From assembly GCA_050943775.1 (NCBI GenBank), contig JBMNPV010000002.1, positions 1 to 64,000 of the forward strand: DNA of 64,000 bases, in the 5' to 3' direction. The DNA comes from UBA2658 sp050943775. Lineage in GTDB: Bacteria; Bacillota; Clostridia; Oscillospirales; Oscillospiraceae. The position numbers and the translations under genes were made by a program. The first letter of the stretch is position 1, and every line of letters begins with the position of its first letter. Below the pieces are notes generated by a model, which worked only from the letters and a program-made list of their open reading frames with translations, was not told the origin of the DNA and did not search any database. Below, piece by piece: positions 1-7,691 of this stretch.

Positions 1-2
1 TG

Positions 3-767
3 CAGTCGGACATCAACATGGAATGTACCATCGGCGTTTCCGCCGGCGCGATGAACGGCTTCAACTATCTCTCCGGTCAGATCGGCCGCTCGGGCCGCAT
101 CAACCTCACCTACAGGCATGACAGCCGATACATCGGTTACCGTGCCCTGCGCCGGAACCACGGCATCACCGGCTTTGATTTTCTCTTCAACGAGATCCCG
201 AACGTTCTCCCCTTTGACGAGGAGACTTTCAACAAAACGCCCCGCCGTTTCGTCGTCGTTGCAACAAACTGCGTCACCGGTGAACCGGTCTATTTTGAAA
301 AGGGCAAGTGCACGGACATCTTCAAAGCGGCACAGGCCTCCGCAAGCGTACCCATTGCCTCAAAGATGGTCTATATTGACGGCTCCCCTTATCTTGACGG
401 CGGGTGCAGCGTGAAGATCCCGGTGGACTGGGCGATTGAACAGGGTTATGAGAAAATTATCGTCGTCCGCACACGGGACCGGAGGTTCCGCAAACACAAA
501 CAGCGTCTCGACCCGATCTATGAGCGGATTTATGATACATACCCCATTCTCCGCCGCCTGCTCGAAAATGAGGCCGAGATGTATAATTCCCTTTGCGATC
601 ACATCGATGCGCTAGAGAAGCAGGGCCGCATTTTTGTCATTGCGCCTTCCCGCCCGGTGCGCATCATGCGCTTTGAGGGCGATATGGAAAAGCTCGGTTC
701 TCTCTATCAGCTCGGCTACTGCGACGCGGGCGGCCGGATGCACGCGCTCGAAAATTATCTCAAATAA
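3..767 (+). CDS. Patatin-like phospholipase, 5' end outside window
   Basis: Probable serine lipid acyl hydrolase of the bacterial patatin family. The reading frame is open from base 3, so the true start and the glycine-rich oxyanion loop lie left of the window; an internal ATG at 18 is not the start. The nucleophile elbow GVSAG appears within the first 15 visible residues, and the second half of the catalytic dyad is the Asp of DGG near residue 125. About 254 residues are visible and only the extreme N-terminus is missing. No signal peptide can be judged. A strong terminator follows the stop codon, so this is the last gene of its transcript. The lipid substrate cannot be inferred. Confidence 0.85.
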   Translation, partial: QSDINMECTIGVSAGAMNGFNYLSGQIGRSGRINLTYRHDSRYIGYRALRRNHGITGFDFLFNEIPNVLPFDEETFNKTPRRFVVVATNCVTGEPVYFEKGKCTDIFKAAQASASVPIASKMVYIDGSPYLDGGCSVKIPVDWAIEQGYEKIIVVRTRDRRFRKHKQRLDPIYERIYDTYPILRRLLENEAEMYNSLCDHIDALEKQGRIFVIAPSRPVRIMRFEGDMEKLGSLYQLGYCDAGGRMHALENYLK

Positions 768-773
768 ACGACA

Positions 774-807
774 GGCTGCTGCAATCGAGATTGCAGCAGC
801 CCTTTTT
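774..807 (+). terminator. Intrinsic terminator after the patatin gene
   Basis: An 11-bp perfect stem (774-784 with 791-801) and a six-base loop are followed by five T at 803-807. It begins seven bases after the patatin stop and faces the 3' end of cysK. Confidence 0.9.
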
Positions 808-856
808 CCCGAAGAATGTGCATCAAGTTATCGTAAGGAGAAAACAGATATCGGAA

Positions 857-1789
857 TTATTCGTCGAACAAGGGCGTGGAAAGATAGCGGTCGCCGGTAT
901 CCGGCAGGATAACCACGATGTTCTTGCCCTTGTTTTCAGGGCGCTTTGCGACCTGCAACGCCGCCCATGCCGCCGCGCCGGAGGAGATGCCGACCAGCAC
1001 ACCTTCGCTTATGCCGATGCGTTTGCCGGTTTCAAAGGCATCCTCGTTCGTGACGGTGATGATCTCGTCATAGATCTTTGTGTTCAGAATGTCCGGCACA
1101 AAACCGGGGCCGATGCCCTGAATTTTGTGTGTGCCCGAAACCCCCTTTGACAGCACCGGAGAGCTCTCCGGCTCAACAGCCACAATGCGGACTTTCGGAT
1201 TTTTGGATTTGAGATATTCACCGACGCCGGTGATCGTGCCGCCGGTGCCAACGCCCGCAACGAAGACGTCGACCGCGCCGTCGGTGTCCTCCCAAATTTC
1301 AGGGCCGGTGGTCGCGCGGTGGACAGCGGGGTTCGCGGGGTTTTCAAATTGGCCGGGAATGTAGCTGTTCGGCGTCGTTTCGTGCAGTTCCTTTGCCTTT
1401 GCGATGGCGCCCTTCATGCCCTTTGCGCCCTCGGTGAGGACCAGCTCCGCACCGTAGCCGCGCATCAGCTTTCTGCGCTCAACGGACATGGTCTCCGGCA
1501 TGACAATGATGATGCGGTAGCCGCGCGCCGCCGCAACGGCGGCAAGGCCGATGCCGGTGTTTCCGGAGGTCGGTTCAATGATCGTACTGCCGGGTTTCAG
1601 GAGACCTTTCTCCTCCGCGTCGTCGATCATGGCTTTCGCAATGCGGTCCTTAACGGAGCCGGCGGGGTTGAAATATTCGAGCTTTGCAAGGACCCGCGCA
1701 TCGAGGCCCTCGTCCTTTTCCAGATGGGTCAGCTCCAGAAGCGGCGTTTTGCCGATGAGCTGGTCCGCGGATGTATAGATGTTCGGCAT
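857..1789 (-). CDS. cysK: Cysteine synthase (O-acetylserine sulfhydrylase)
   Basis: Makes L-cysteine from O-acetylserine and sulfide in the cytoplasm, with pyridoxal phosphate. The 310 residues match the usual family length. The PLP lysine is K47 in NPAGSVKDR, the substrate loop SGNTG is at 75-79, and the phosphate-binding GTGGT is at 181-185. The ATG at 1789 follows an AGGAG site. It lies downstream of metY on the same strand, with 121 bases between that hold a small ORF. The pair suggests a sulfur-assimilation operon that feeds sulfide into both cysteine and homocysteine. CysK and CysM are hard to separate by eye, but the sequence style is CysK. Confidence 0.95.
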   Translation of the reverse strand: MPNIYTSADQLIGKTPLLELTHLEKDEGLDARVLAKLEYFNPAGSVKDRIAKAMIDDAEEKGLLKPGSTIIEPTSGNTGIGLAAVAAARGYRIIIVMPETMSVERRKLMRGYGAELVLTEGAKGMKGAIAKAKELHETTPNSYIPGQFENPANPAVHRATTGPEIWEDTDGAVDVFVAGVGTGGTITGVGEYLKSKNPKVRIVAVEPESSPVLSKGVSGTHKIQGIGPGFVPDILNTKIYDEIITVTNEDAFETGKRIGISEGVLVGISSGAAAWAALQVAKRPENKGKNIVVILPDTGDRYLSTPLFDE

Positions 1790-1833
1790 GATTTTATCTC
1801 CTTTTCAAAATACATAGGGTTTGGTTTCGGCCT

Positions 1834-1896
1834 TCAGCAGTTCCCTTCCGGACATCGGAAACCGGGTTTTGTTATCGAAAAGAAATCTATCATCAT
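1834..1896 (-). CDS. Small ORF (20 aa) between metY and cysK, possible leader peptide
   Basis: A 20-codon ORF begins at ATG 1896 (ATG-ATG) and stops with TGA at 1834-1836. A perfect AGGAGG (1902-1907) sits five bases before the start, a better ribosome site than most annotated genes here. The peptide ends in CPEGNC, so a Cys codon is the last sense codon and another is five codons earlier. Its stop is 44 bases before the cysK ATG. It might be translated as a cysteine-sensing leader or be a genuine microprotein. It could also be chance, as conservation could not be tested. Confidence 0.45.
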   Translation of the reverse strand: MMIDFFSITKPGFRCPEGNC

Positions 1897-1910
1897 AGCT
1901 GCCTCCTATT

Positions 1911-3200
1911 TCACTTGACGGCGTCAAAGCCGCGGTCAAGGTCTTTCAGAATGTCATCAATGTGCTCGGTTCCGATAGACAAGCGCACCGTATTCGGACG
2001 GATACCGCAGGCCAGAAGCTCGTCTTCCGAAAGCTGAGAGTGCGTTGTGGAGGCCGGGTGGATCACGAGAGATTTCACATCCGCGACGTTCGCGAGCAGG
2101 GAAAACAGTGTCAGGCTCTCGGTGAACTTCCGGGCCTCTTCGGCGCCGCCCTTGATGTCAAAGGTGAAGATCGACGCGCCGCCGTGCGGAAAATAGCGGT
2201 CATAGAGCTCTTTTTGCTTGCCTCCGGCGAGGGACGGGTGATTGACTCTCTCGACCTGCGGGTGATTTTTGAGATAGTTCACGACTTTCAGCGCATTCTC
2301 CACATGCCGCTCGACCCGTAGGAAGAGCGTTTCCGTTCCCTGCAAAAGCAAAAAGGAGTTGAACGGCGAGATGGTCGCGCCCTGATCGCGCATGAGCGTT
2401 GTGCGGATTTTCGTGAGATATGCGAGGTTTCCACAGGCCTCTGTGAAAACGAGGCCGTGGTAGGCCGGGTTCGGCTCCGAGAGGCCGGGGAATCTGCCCC
2501 CCGCCGTCCAGTCGAATTTGCCGCTGTCCACGATCACGCCGCCCATGACCGTGCCGTGGCCACCGATGAACTTTGTCGCCGAGTGGATGACGATGTCCGC
2601 TCCATGCTCGATCGGTCGCAGCAGGCAGGGCGTTGCAAACGTGTTGTCTACAACAAGCGGAATACCGTGGCGGTGCGCAATGGCGGCGACCGCCTCAATG
2701 TCGATGACGTCTGAGTTCGGGTTGCCGAGCGTCTCGGCGTAGAGGAGCTTCGTGTCGGGCTCTATGGCCTTTTCAAAGTTTTCGGGGTCGGCAGGATCGA
2801 CGAAAGTCGTCTTAATTCCCAGCTCAGCGTAGGTGTGGGCAAAGAGGTTATAGGTCCCGCCATAGAGATTTGCGGAGGAAACAATGTGGTCACCGCTGCG
2901 GGTGATGTTGCGAACCGCAAGGTCAATGGCCGCAGAGCCGGTGGCCGTGGCAAGTGCCGCCGCGCCCCCCTCCAGTGCCGCGATACGTTTTTCAAAAACA
3001 TCGGAGGTCGGGTTCATGAGCCGGGTGTAAATGTTGCCCTCCTCGCGCAGTCCAAATCGGCCGGCTGCCTGCGCGGCATCGCGAAAGACATACGAAGTGG
3101 TGGCATAGATGGGAACCGCACGGGAATCGGTCGCCGGGTCCGGCGTTTCCTGTCCGGCATGGAGCGCAAGAGTCTCAAAATGATAACGGTTTTCTGGCAT
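1911..3200 (-). CDS. metY: O-acetylhomoserine sulfhydrylase
   Basis: PLP enzyme of the Cys/Met metabolism family that makes homocysteine from O-acetylhomoserine and sulfide. The 429 residues fit the MetY length, longer than cystathionine synthases of about 380. The PLP lysine is K210 in the SATKFIGGHG motif, and the N-terminus (HFETLALHAGQ) is typical of MetY. ATG 3200 follows an AAGGAA site. It is the first gene of the metY-cysK transcript, read from a near-consensus promoter at 3340-3368. The homocysteine made here would be methylated by the methionine synthase operon at 56-61 kb. Confidence 0.95.
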   Translation of the reverse strand: MPENRYHFETLALHAGQETPDPATDSRAVPIYATTSYVFRDAAQAAGRFGLREEGNIYTRLMNPTSDVFEKRIAALEGGAAALATATGSAAIDLAVRNITRSGDHIVSSANLYGGTYNLFAHTYAELGIKTTFVDPADPENFEKAIEPDTKLLYAETLGNPNSDVIDIEAVAAIAHRHGIPLVVDNTFATPCLLRPIEHGADIVIHSATKFIGGHGTVMGGVIVDSGKFDWTAGGRFPGLSEPNPAYHGLVFTEACGNLAYLTKIRTTLMRDQGATISPFNSFLLLQGTETLFLRVERHVENALKVVNYLKNHPQVERVNHPSLAGGKQKELYDRYFPHGGASIFTFDIKGGAEEARKFTESLTLFSLLANVADVKSLVIHPASTTHSQLSEDELLACGIRPNTVRLSIGTEHIDDILKDLDRGFDAVK

Positions 3201-3339
3201 TGGAATGTTCCTTTCTTTTCAGACGTTTTCATTTTTCTTTCTCGGAAGAAAAGCACATTCGTCCGAATCGAAAGTTAATCCGCAGCAACTGTTCAAACAA
3301 CAGTCCCATCCGGTTCTCCCCTTTCACGTTCTTGACTGG
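3201..3339 (-). other. metY 5' leader, no known riboswitch seen
   Basis: The predicted transcript has about 130 nt before metY. I looked for a SAM riboswitch (S-box core) and a T-box sequence and found neither. The only feature is a weak hairpin, ACTGTT/AACAGT around 3282-3300. Confidence 0.4.
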
Positions 3340-3368
3340 ATTATAGTTTCTTTCTCCTAGTATGTCAA
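3340..3368 (-). promoter_or_regulatory. Sigma-A promoter of metY-cysK
   Basis: On the minus strand TTGACA (3368-3363), a 17-bp spacer and TATAAT (3345-3340) match the vegetative consensus exactly. Such a strong core promoter suggests repression or attenuation when sulfur is plentiful. Confidence 0.85.
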
Positions 3369-3523
3369 TAGGATTACCGTAATTTTATTTTCTTTTTCTC
3401 TTTGCTCAATTACAGCGTGCCCTTCTCCCCTTCTTTTTAGTATGAATATACAAACGGACAGACCGGATCTGCCGGGCTGTGCTTTCGAGGGATAGTTCAG
3501 CTGTCCTGTTGGTAAGCAGCGAA

Positions 3524-3557
3524 TAAGGCCGCGGCAGTTTTGCCTGCCGCGGCCTTA
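3524..3557 (-). terminator. Terminator after citrate synthase
   Basis: A 14-bp perfect GC-rich stem (3524-3537 with 3544-3557) lies just beyond the citrate synthase stop. The T-tract on the minus strand is weak. The bases from here to the metY promoter (3369-3523) show no gene. Confidence 0.7.
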
Positions 3558-3568
3558 AAAGTTTTCTT

Positions 3569-4939
3569 TTATCTGTTCTCAAGCTCGATGTAGTCTTTGT
3601 GGGCAATGACCTCTTTATAAGCGGGACGGATGATCTTATCCACGTTAATGAGTTCATCGATACGGTGGGCACTCCAGCCGACGATTCGCGCCATTGCAAA
3701 GATCGGCGTATAGAGTTCAACCGGGATTCCGAGCATGCTATAAACAAAGCCGGAATAATAATCGACGTTGGGGCTCACGCCCTTATAGATGTGGCGCTTC
3801 GCGCCGATGATCTCCGGCGCCATGCGTTCGATCATGCTGTAGAGCGCCAGTGTGTCCTCCTGATGCTTCTCGATGGCCAGCAGTTCAACAAACTGTTTGA
3901 ACACGCGCTCGCGCGGGTCGGAGATCGAGTAGACCGCATGGCCGACGCCGTAGATGAGGCCTTTTTTATCGAACGCATGCTTGTCCACGATTTTTTCAAG
4001 GTAGGCGCGGACCTCGTCCTCGTCCTTCTGGTCGCGAACATTCTCACGGATGTTCTGCATCATGTTCATGACCTTTATGTTTGCACCGCCGTGCTTCGGA
4101 CCCTTGAGAGAAGCCAGCGCCGCCGCCATGGTGGAATAGGTGTCGCTGCCGGAGGAGGTCACAACGCGGGTCGTAAAGGTCGAGTTGTTGCCGCCGCCGT
4201 GTTCCATGTGCAGCACAAGGGCTACGTCAAGGACCTCGGCCTCCAGCTCTGTGTATTTTTTGTCCGGACGAAGCATCATAAGTATGTTCTCTGCCGGAGA
4301 GAGCAGCGGGTTCGGGCGGTGGATATACATGCTCTCGTCGTCCAGATAGTGGCTATAGGCATGGTAGCCATAGACGCCCAGCTGCGGGAAGACGCTGATG
4401 AGATACAGACACTGACGAATGACATTTTCGATCGAGGTGTCGTCTGCTCGCTCATCATACGCGGCAAGCGTCAGAACGCTCTTCATCATCGAGTTCATAA
4501 TGTCCGGGCTTGGGGCTTTCATAATGACGTCGCGCGTAAAGTTTTTGGGCAGCCAGCGGCTCTCGTTGAGCGTATCTTCAAATTCCGCAAGGCTTGCCGC
4601 GTCGGGCAAGTCTCCGAAGAGCAGAAGATAGGCGGCTTCATTAAATCCAAAGCGCTGCGTTGCAAAACCTTTCACCAGGTCAATGACGTTGTAGCCTCTG
4701 TAGTAGAGCTGACCATCACAGGGAATCTTCGCACCTGTCTCGTCGCGCAGAAATGCACCGTTCTCATCTTTCTGGAAAGCGGTAATTTCCGAGATCGTGT
4801 TGATACCGGCAAGGACTCCCTCGCCGGTTTTGTCACGCAAACCGCGCTTGACGCCAAATTTATCAAACAAGGCCGGGTCAAACCTGTCTGCGCTGACGCA
4901 CAGGTCTTTCTGTGTGTATGCGTATAATTCAGGGTTCAT
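3569..4939 (-). CDS. gltA: Citrate synthase
   Basis: Condenses oxaloacetate with acetyl-CoA to citrate. Active-site residues are visible: H247 in HMEHGGGNN, H334 in GVGHAVYS and D341 in the following SDPR. At 456 residues it is longer than many bacterial forms because of an N-terminal extension of about 60 residues, which I associate with clostridial homologues. Start ATG 4939 follows GGAAAGGA. It is transcribed alone, with its own promoter and terminator. In an anaerobe the likely job is glutamate precursor supply through a partial TCA branch rather than respiration. A 2-methylcitrate synthase is possible but no prp genes are nearby. Confidence 0.93.
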   Translation of the reverse strand: MNPELYAYTQKDLCVSADRFDPALFDKFGVKRGLRDKTGEGVLAGINTISEITAFQKDENGAFLRDETGAKIPCDGQLYYRGYNVIDLVKGFATQRFGFNEAAYLLLFGDLPDAASLAEFEDTLNESRWLPKNFTRDVIMKAPSPDIMNSMMKSVLTLAAYDERADDTSIENVIRQCLYLISVFPQLGVYGYHAYSHYLDDESMYIHRPNPLLSPAENILMMLRPDKKYTELEAEVLDVALVLHMEHGGGNNSTFTTRVVTSSGSDTYSTMAAALASLKGPKHGGANIKVMNMMQNIRENVRDQKDEDEVRAYLEKIVDKHAFDKKGLIYGVGHAVYSISDPRERVFKQFVELLAIEKHQEDTLALYSMIERMAPEIIGAKRHIYKGVSPNVDYYSGFVYSMLGIPVELYTPIFAMARIVGWSAHRIDELINVDKIIRPAYKEVIAHKDYIELENR

Positions 4940-5024
4940 AGACTTCCTTTCCAGCCAGTGCCGCGCACATTTCTGCGCGCAGCAGAATTCATCTTCACCT
5001 TCTGCATTTTTTTAATTCATTACT

Positions 5025-5056
5025 GAGTTTCTATCAGAAACTCTGAAAAAAGTCAA
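5025..5056 (-). promoter_or_regulatory. gltA promoter overlapped by an inverted repeat
   Basis: Minus-strand TTGACT (5056-5051), a 17-bp spacer and TAGAAA (5033-5028) form the promoter. The inverted repeat GAGTTTC-TATCA-GAAACTC (5025-5043) covers the -10 box, as expected of a repressor operator. Confidence 0.6.
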
Positions 5057-5101
5057 GGGACAGAATGTTAATAATACGGTAATAGATACACTTTTTACAA
5101 C

Positions 5102-5130
5102 TTGCGCCCCCCACGGCATTCTGCTATACT
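5102..5130 (+). promoter_or_regulatory. Promoter of the HAD phosphatase gene
   Basis: TTGCGC (5102-5107), a 17-bp spacer and TATACT (5125-5130) lie 45 bases before the start codon. The -10 box is good and the -35 box moderate. Confidence 0.55.
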
Positions 5131-5175
5131 GGGCGCGTCGACAAATTATGACACGGCAGGGAGGAATGCGGTCCG

Positions 5176-5826
5176 ATGATAAACACCGTCATCTTTGATC
5201 TGGACGGAACACTGCTCAATACGCTGGCGGACCTGACGGACGCCGTGAACGCAGCGTTCCGGCGCTTTGGCTATCGGGAGCGTACGGAGCGGGAGTGTGC
5301 CTCCTTTTTGGGCCACGGCTTCGACGAACTCATTTCAAAAGCCCTGCCGGACGGTGTGGAGGACACGCGCAAAGCGGAGGTCACAAGCGCGTTTCGCGAC
5401 TACTACATGGCGCACAACGCGGAAAAAACGCAGCTTTACAGCGGAATTTCGGAACTTCTGGATCTACTCAACGCAAAAGGCTTTCGCATTGCAGTCGTTT
5501 CCAACAAGGGCGACGAAGCCGTCCGCGCGCTCGCAGCGGATTATTTCCCGGGAAAGGCCGCTGTCGTTGTCGGAGAGCGCGAGGGCGTTCGAAAAAAGCC
5601 GGCGCCGGACGCTGTAAACGAGGCTTTGCGTACACTGGGTGCGGAGAGAACGCAGGCTGTTTATGTCGGCGACTCGGAGGTCGACGCGGAAACGGCGCAG
5701 AATGCCGCTCTCCCCTGTATTTTAGTTTCATGGGGCTATCGTGAGCGCGCCTTTCTTGAAACGCTGGATGCAGCCGCGATCATTGATGCTCCCGCAGAGT
5801 TGCCCGCTGTTCTGGAGCGCCTGTGA
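5176..5826 (+). CDS. HAD-family phosphatase, phosphoglycolate phosphatase-like
   Basis: A 216-residue haloacid dehalogenase superfamily hydrolase. Motif I is FDLDGTLLNT at residues 7-16 with the nucleophile Asp and acid Asp. Motif II is the VVSN stretch near 110, and motif III/IV is the late VYVGDSEVDAETA. The cap follows motif I (subfamily IA), as in Gph and PpaX. ATG 5176 follows a GGAGG site. It lies alone between its promoter and the tRNA promoter. The substrate is uncertain: phosphoglycolate, pyrophosphate or a sugar phosphate are all possible for this family. Confidence 0.85.
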   Translation: MINTVIFDLDGTLLNTLADLTDAVNAAFRRFGYRERTERECASFLGHGFDELISKALPDGVEDTRKAEVTSAFRDYYMAHNAEKTQLYSGISELLDLLNAKGFRIAVVSNKGDEAVRALAADYFPGKAAVVVGEREGVRKKPAPDAVNEALRTLGAERTQAVYVGDSEVDAETAQNAALPCILVSWGYRERAFLETLDAAAIIDAPAELPAVLERL

Positions 5827-5876
5827 CAGTATGGCTTTTTTTGCGCGAAAACCATCAAAAAAGTGCGGTTCAGGTA

Positions 5877-5905
5877 TTGACAGATTAGAGGTTCTTTAGT
5901 ATAAT
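5877..5905 (+). promoter_or_regulatory. Promoter of the tRNA cluster
   Basis: TTGACA (5877-5882), 17 bp and TATAAT (5900-5905) give an exact consensus promoter 33 bases before tRNA-Met. Confidence 0.85.
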
Positions 5906-5938
5906 ACCCCTTGCCTGTTCGACAGAGCAGCAAGATAT

Positions 5939-6015
5939 GGCGGCGTAGCTCAGTTGGCTAGAGCATTCGGTTCATACCCGGAGTGTCATTGGTTCGAATC
6001 CAATCGCCGCTACCA
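5939..6015 (+). tRNA. tRNA-Met (CAT), elongator type
   Basis: A full cloverleaf of 77 nt with encoded CCA. The acceptor stem is GGCGGCG with CGCCGCT (one G-T pair), the anticodon is CAT, and the T-arm is GGTTCGAATCC. The paired first acceptor position and the absence of three G-C pairs in the anticodon stem argue against an initiator. A lysidine-modified tRNA-Ile is less likely. Confidence 0.95.
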
Positions 6016-6082
6016 CCCCGCGAAGGTCTCCGGCTTTCGCGGGGCAGCTTTCCGGTGTTTTCCGGCATCGACAAACCAATAT

Positions 6083-6157
6083 GGCCCGTTGGTCAAGTGG
6101 TTAAGACACCGCCCTTTCACGGCGGTAACATGGGTTCGAATCCCGTACGGGTCACCA
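6083..6157 (+). tRNA. tRNA-Glu (TTC)
   Basis: A 75-nt cloverleaf with encoded CCA. The acceptor stem is GGCCCGT with ACGGGTC, the anticodon stem CCGCC/GGCGG encloses TTC, and the T-loop is standard. It is separated from tRNA-Met by 67 bases. Confidence 0.95.
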
Positions 6158-6174
6158 CGCTAGAGCTTGCCGCA

Positions 6175-6250
6175 TTTACCTGGCTTTCGGCAAAAGTTGC
6201 ATATCGTTGCTCCTCATCTTCACCACAAAGCAAGCTTTTGCAGAGGTAAA
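6175..6250. repeat. Nested inverted repeat between tRNA genes
   Basis: Two nested pairs of arms: TTTACCT (6175-6181) with AGGTAAA (6244-6250), and GCAAAAG (6190-6196) with CTTTTGC (6235-6241). They would fold into one long imperfect hairpin. It is not a terminator, as no T-run follows. A small miniature repeat or a structured processing spacer is possible. Confidence 0.5.
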
Positions 6251-6272
6251 GAGAGCGAAAGTTCTCAGCTTC

Positions 6273-6325
6273 GAAATTCGCCCTATGGCGAGGCGCCGCG
6301 GGCGTCAGCTGTGAGGGCGAATTTC
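6273..6325. repeat. 12-bp inverted repeat before tRNA-Val
   Basis: GAAATTCGCCCT (6273-6284) and its exact complement (6314-6325) enclose 29 bases. A T-rich stretch follows, then tRNA-Val ten bases after the repeat. It may terminate or process the tRNA transcript. Confidence 0.6.
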
Positions 6326-6334
6326 TTTATACCC

Positions 6335-6411
6335 GGAGGCTTAGCTCAGCTGGTTAGAGCGCACGCCTCACACGCGTGAGGTCGACGGTTCGAGCCCGTC
6401 AGTCTCCACCA
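6335..6411 (+). tRNA. tRNA-Val (CAC)
   Basis: A 77-nt cloverleaf with encoded CCA. The acceptor stem is GGAGGCT with AGTCTCC, the anticodon stem CACGC/GCGTG encloses loop CTCACAC with anticodon CAC, and the T-stem is GACGG/CCGTC. Confidence 0.93.
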
Positions 6412-6421
6412 CATCAACGGA

Positions 6422-6465
6422 ATCCGGACCCTTTACCGATTGGTAAAGGGTCCGGATTTGTTTTT
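6422..6465 (+). terminator. Terminator of the tRNA cluster
   Basis: A 16-bp perfect stem with loop GATT (6422-6457) is followed by TTGTTTTT. The following bases up to 6620 hold no gene that I can support. Confidence 0.93.
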
Positions 6466-6618
6466 ATCAAGAGTCTGATTCAGACACAGCTCACAAGCTG
6501 GCAGGTGGTCGTTTCTATCGCAGTGACACATACAAAAAGGGCTGCACAAAAAACCGACAAAAAAGCGGATGTATTCGATGCTAAGCGCCTGTTCCCGTTG
6601 TTGGGCGTGCCGCTCCGA

Positions 6619-6669
6619 ATAAAAATAAAAAGAGAAGCGCTTGCTTTTCAGTAAGCGCTTCTCTTTTTT
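6619..6669 (-). terminator. Terminator of the sugar transporter operon
   Basis: The 12-bp stem AGAGAAGCGCTT (6631-6642) with 6653-6664 has T on the right and an A-rich tract on the left, so it can act in both directions. It ends the minus-strand ABC operon. Confidence 0.85.
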
Positions 6670-6724
6670 CGTTGCGGTGGCAAGGCAGCGTTTGCCCGCC
6701 CCGCTTATGTTCTGCGCAAACGCG

Positions 6725-7690
6725 TTACGCTTTCTCCTGCGCGCGTCTCTGGCTGATCGCATCGATCAGGACCGCGACAAAGATGATAAGGCCCTGCGCG
6801 AATTTGGACCAGAACGGCGAGACATTCAAAAGGTTCAGGCCGTTGTTGAGAACGCCGATGATGAGGACTCCGATAAAGGTCCCCAGCATATTTCCCTTGC
6901 CGCCTGCGAGTGAGCCGCCGCCAATGACAATGGCGGAAATTGCGCTGAACTCAAGTCCATCGGCAGCATCCGGGACCGCCGCACCGAGCCGTCCGGTGAT
7001 GACGAGCGCGGCAAGCGCCGTCATGCCGCCGGCGATCGTATAGGTGATACGCTCCACCCTTTTTACGTTGATACCCGCAAGATACGCCGCCTCCCGGTTT
7101 CCGCCGACGGCGTAGACCTCATGGCCAAACGTGGTCTTTGAAAGCACAAAATGGGAAACCAAAAACAGGACGATGACCAGAATGACCGGGACAGGAATGC
7201 TGCCGATCATGCCGCCGCCAACCACATTGAAGCTCTCCGGCATTCCGTAGATCGTGGTTCCCTGCGAATAGACCAGTGCAAGTCCTCTCAGCATAGACTG
7301 CATCGCCAGCGTGACAATAAAGGCAGTCAGCCGCAGTTTCGTGACGCTCAGACCGATCAGATAGCCGAGTCCGATACCGATCAGGATACCGAGTCCAGTC
7401 GCCGCCGGCACGGGCATACCGTTGTCCACACAGAAGCCTGCCATCAAAAGACCGATAAAGGCTGCCATGGAACCGGCTGAAAGGTCAATGCCACCTGTCA
7501 GAATGACGAACAGTCCGCCAATGGAAACAATGGCGATCGACGAGACCTGCAGCATCAGGTTCACAAAATTTCCCAGTGTCAGAAATCTGTCCGAGCTTAT
7601 GCTAAAGAAAACGCAGAGTACGATCAGTCCCAAAAGTATCGACAAATTTCCGGATAACTCAAACTTTTTCTTCTTTTTGGCTTCTTCCAT
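6725..7690 (-). CDS. Sugar ABC transporter permease, RbsC-like
   Basis: Membrane subunit of a carbohydrate uptake ABC transporter of the ribose/xylose/galactose class. From the chosen ATG at 7690 it has 321 residues with about eight to ten hydrophobic spans and the family signatures GGIDLSAGS and AVGGNREAAYLAGI. The frame is open upstream to 7762, but 7690 has a GGGGGAAAG site and follows the ATPase stop with one base between, so I reject the longer start. The ABC operon reads binding protein, ATPase, permease. The sugar is unknown: no kinase, isomerase or regulator is attached. Confidence 0.9.
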   Translation of the reverse strand: MEEAKKKKKFELSGNLSILLGLIVLCVFFSISSDRFLTLGNFVNLMLQVSSIAIVSIGGLFVILTGGIDLSAGSMAAFIGLLMAGFCVDNGMPVPAATGLGILIGIGLGYLIGLSVTKLRLTAFIVTLAMQSMLRGLALVYSQGTTIYGMPESFNVVGGGMIGSIPVPVILVIVLFLVSHFVLSKTTFGHEVYAVGGNREAAYLAGINVKRVERITYTIAGGMTALAALVITGRLGAAVPDAADGLEFSAISAIVIGGGSLAGGKGNMLGTFIGVLIIGVLNNGLNLLNVSPFWSKFAQGLIIFVAVLIDAISQRRAQEKA

Positions 7691-7691
7691 C

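Noticed and set aside
3201..3340. S-box or T-box leader before metY
   Set aside because: No S-box core, specifier loop or T-box sequence was found.
3599..4927. 442-codon ORF antisense to citrate synthase
   Set aside because: It mirrors the real gene with no ribosome site and no family-like sequence. Long antisense frames are common here because of codon bias.
5939..6411. Integrated element at the tRNA genes
   Set aside because: No integrase, no repeated tRNA 3' end and no foreign genes are seen.
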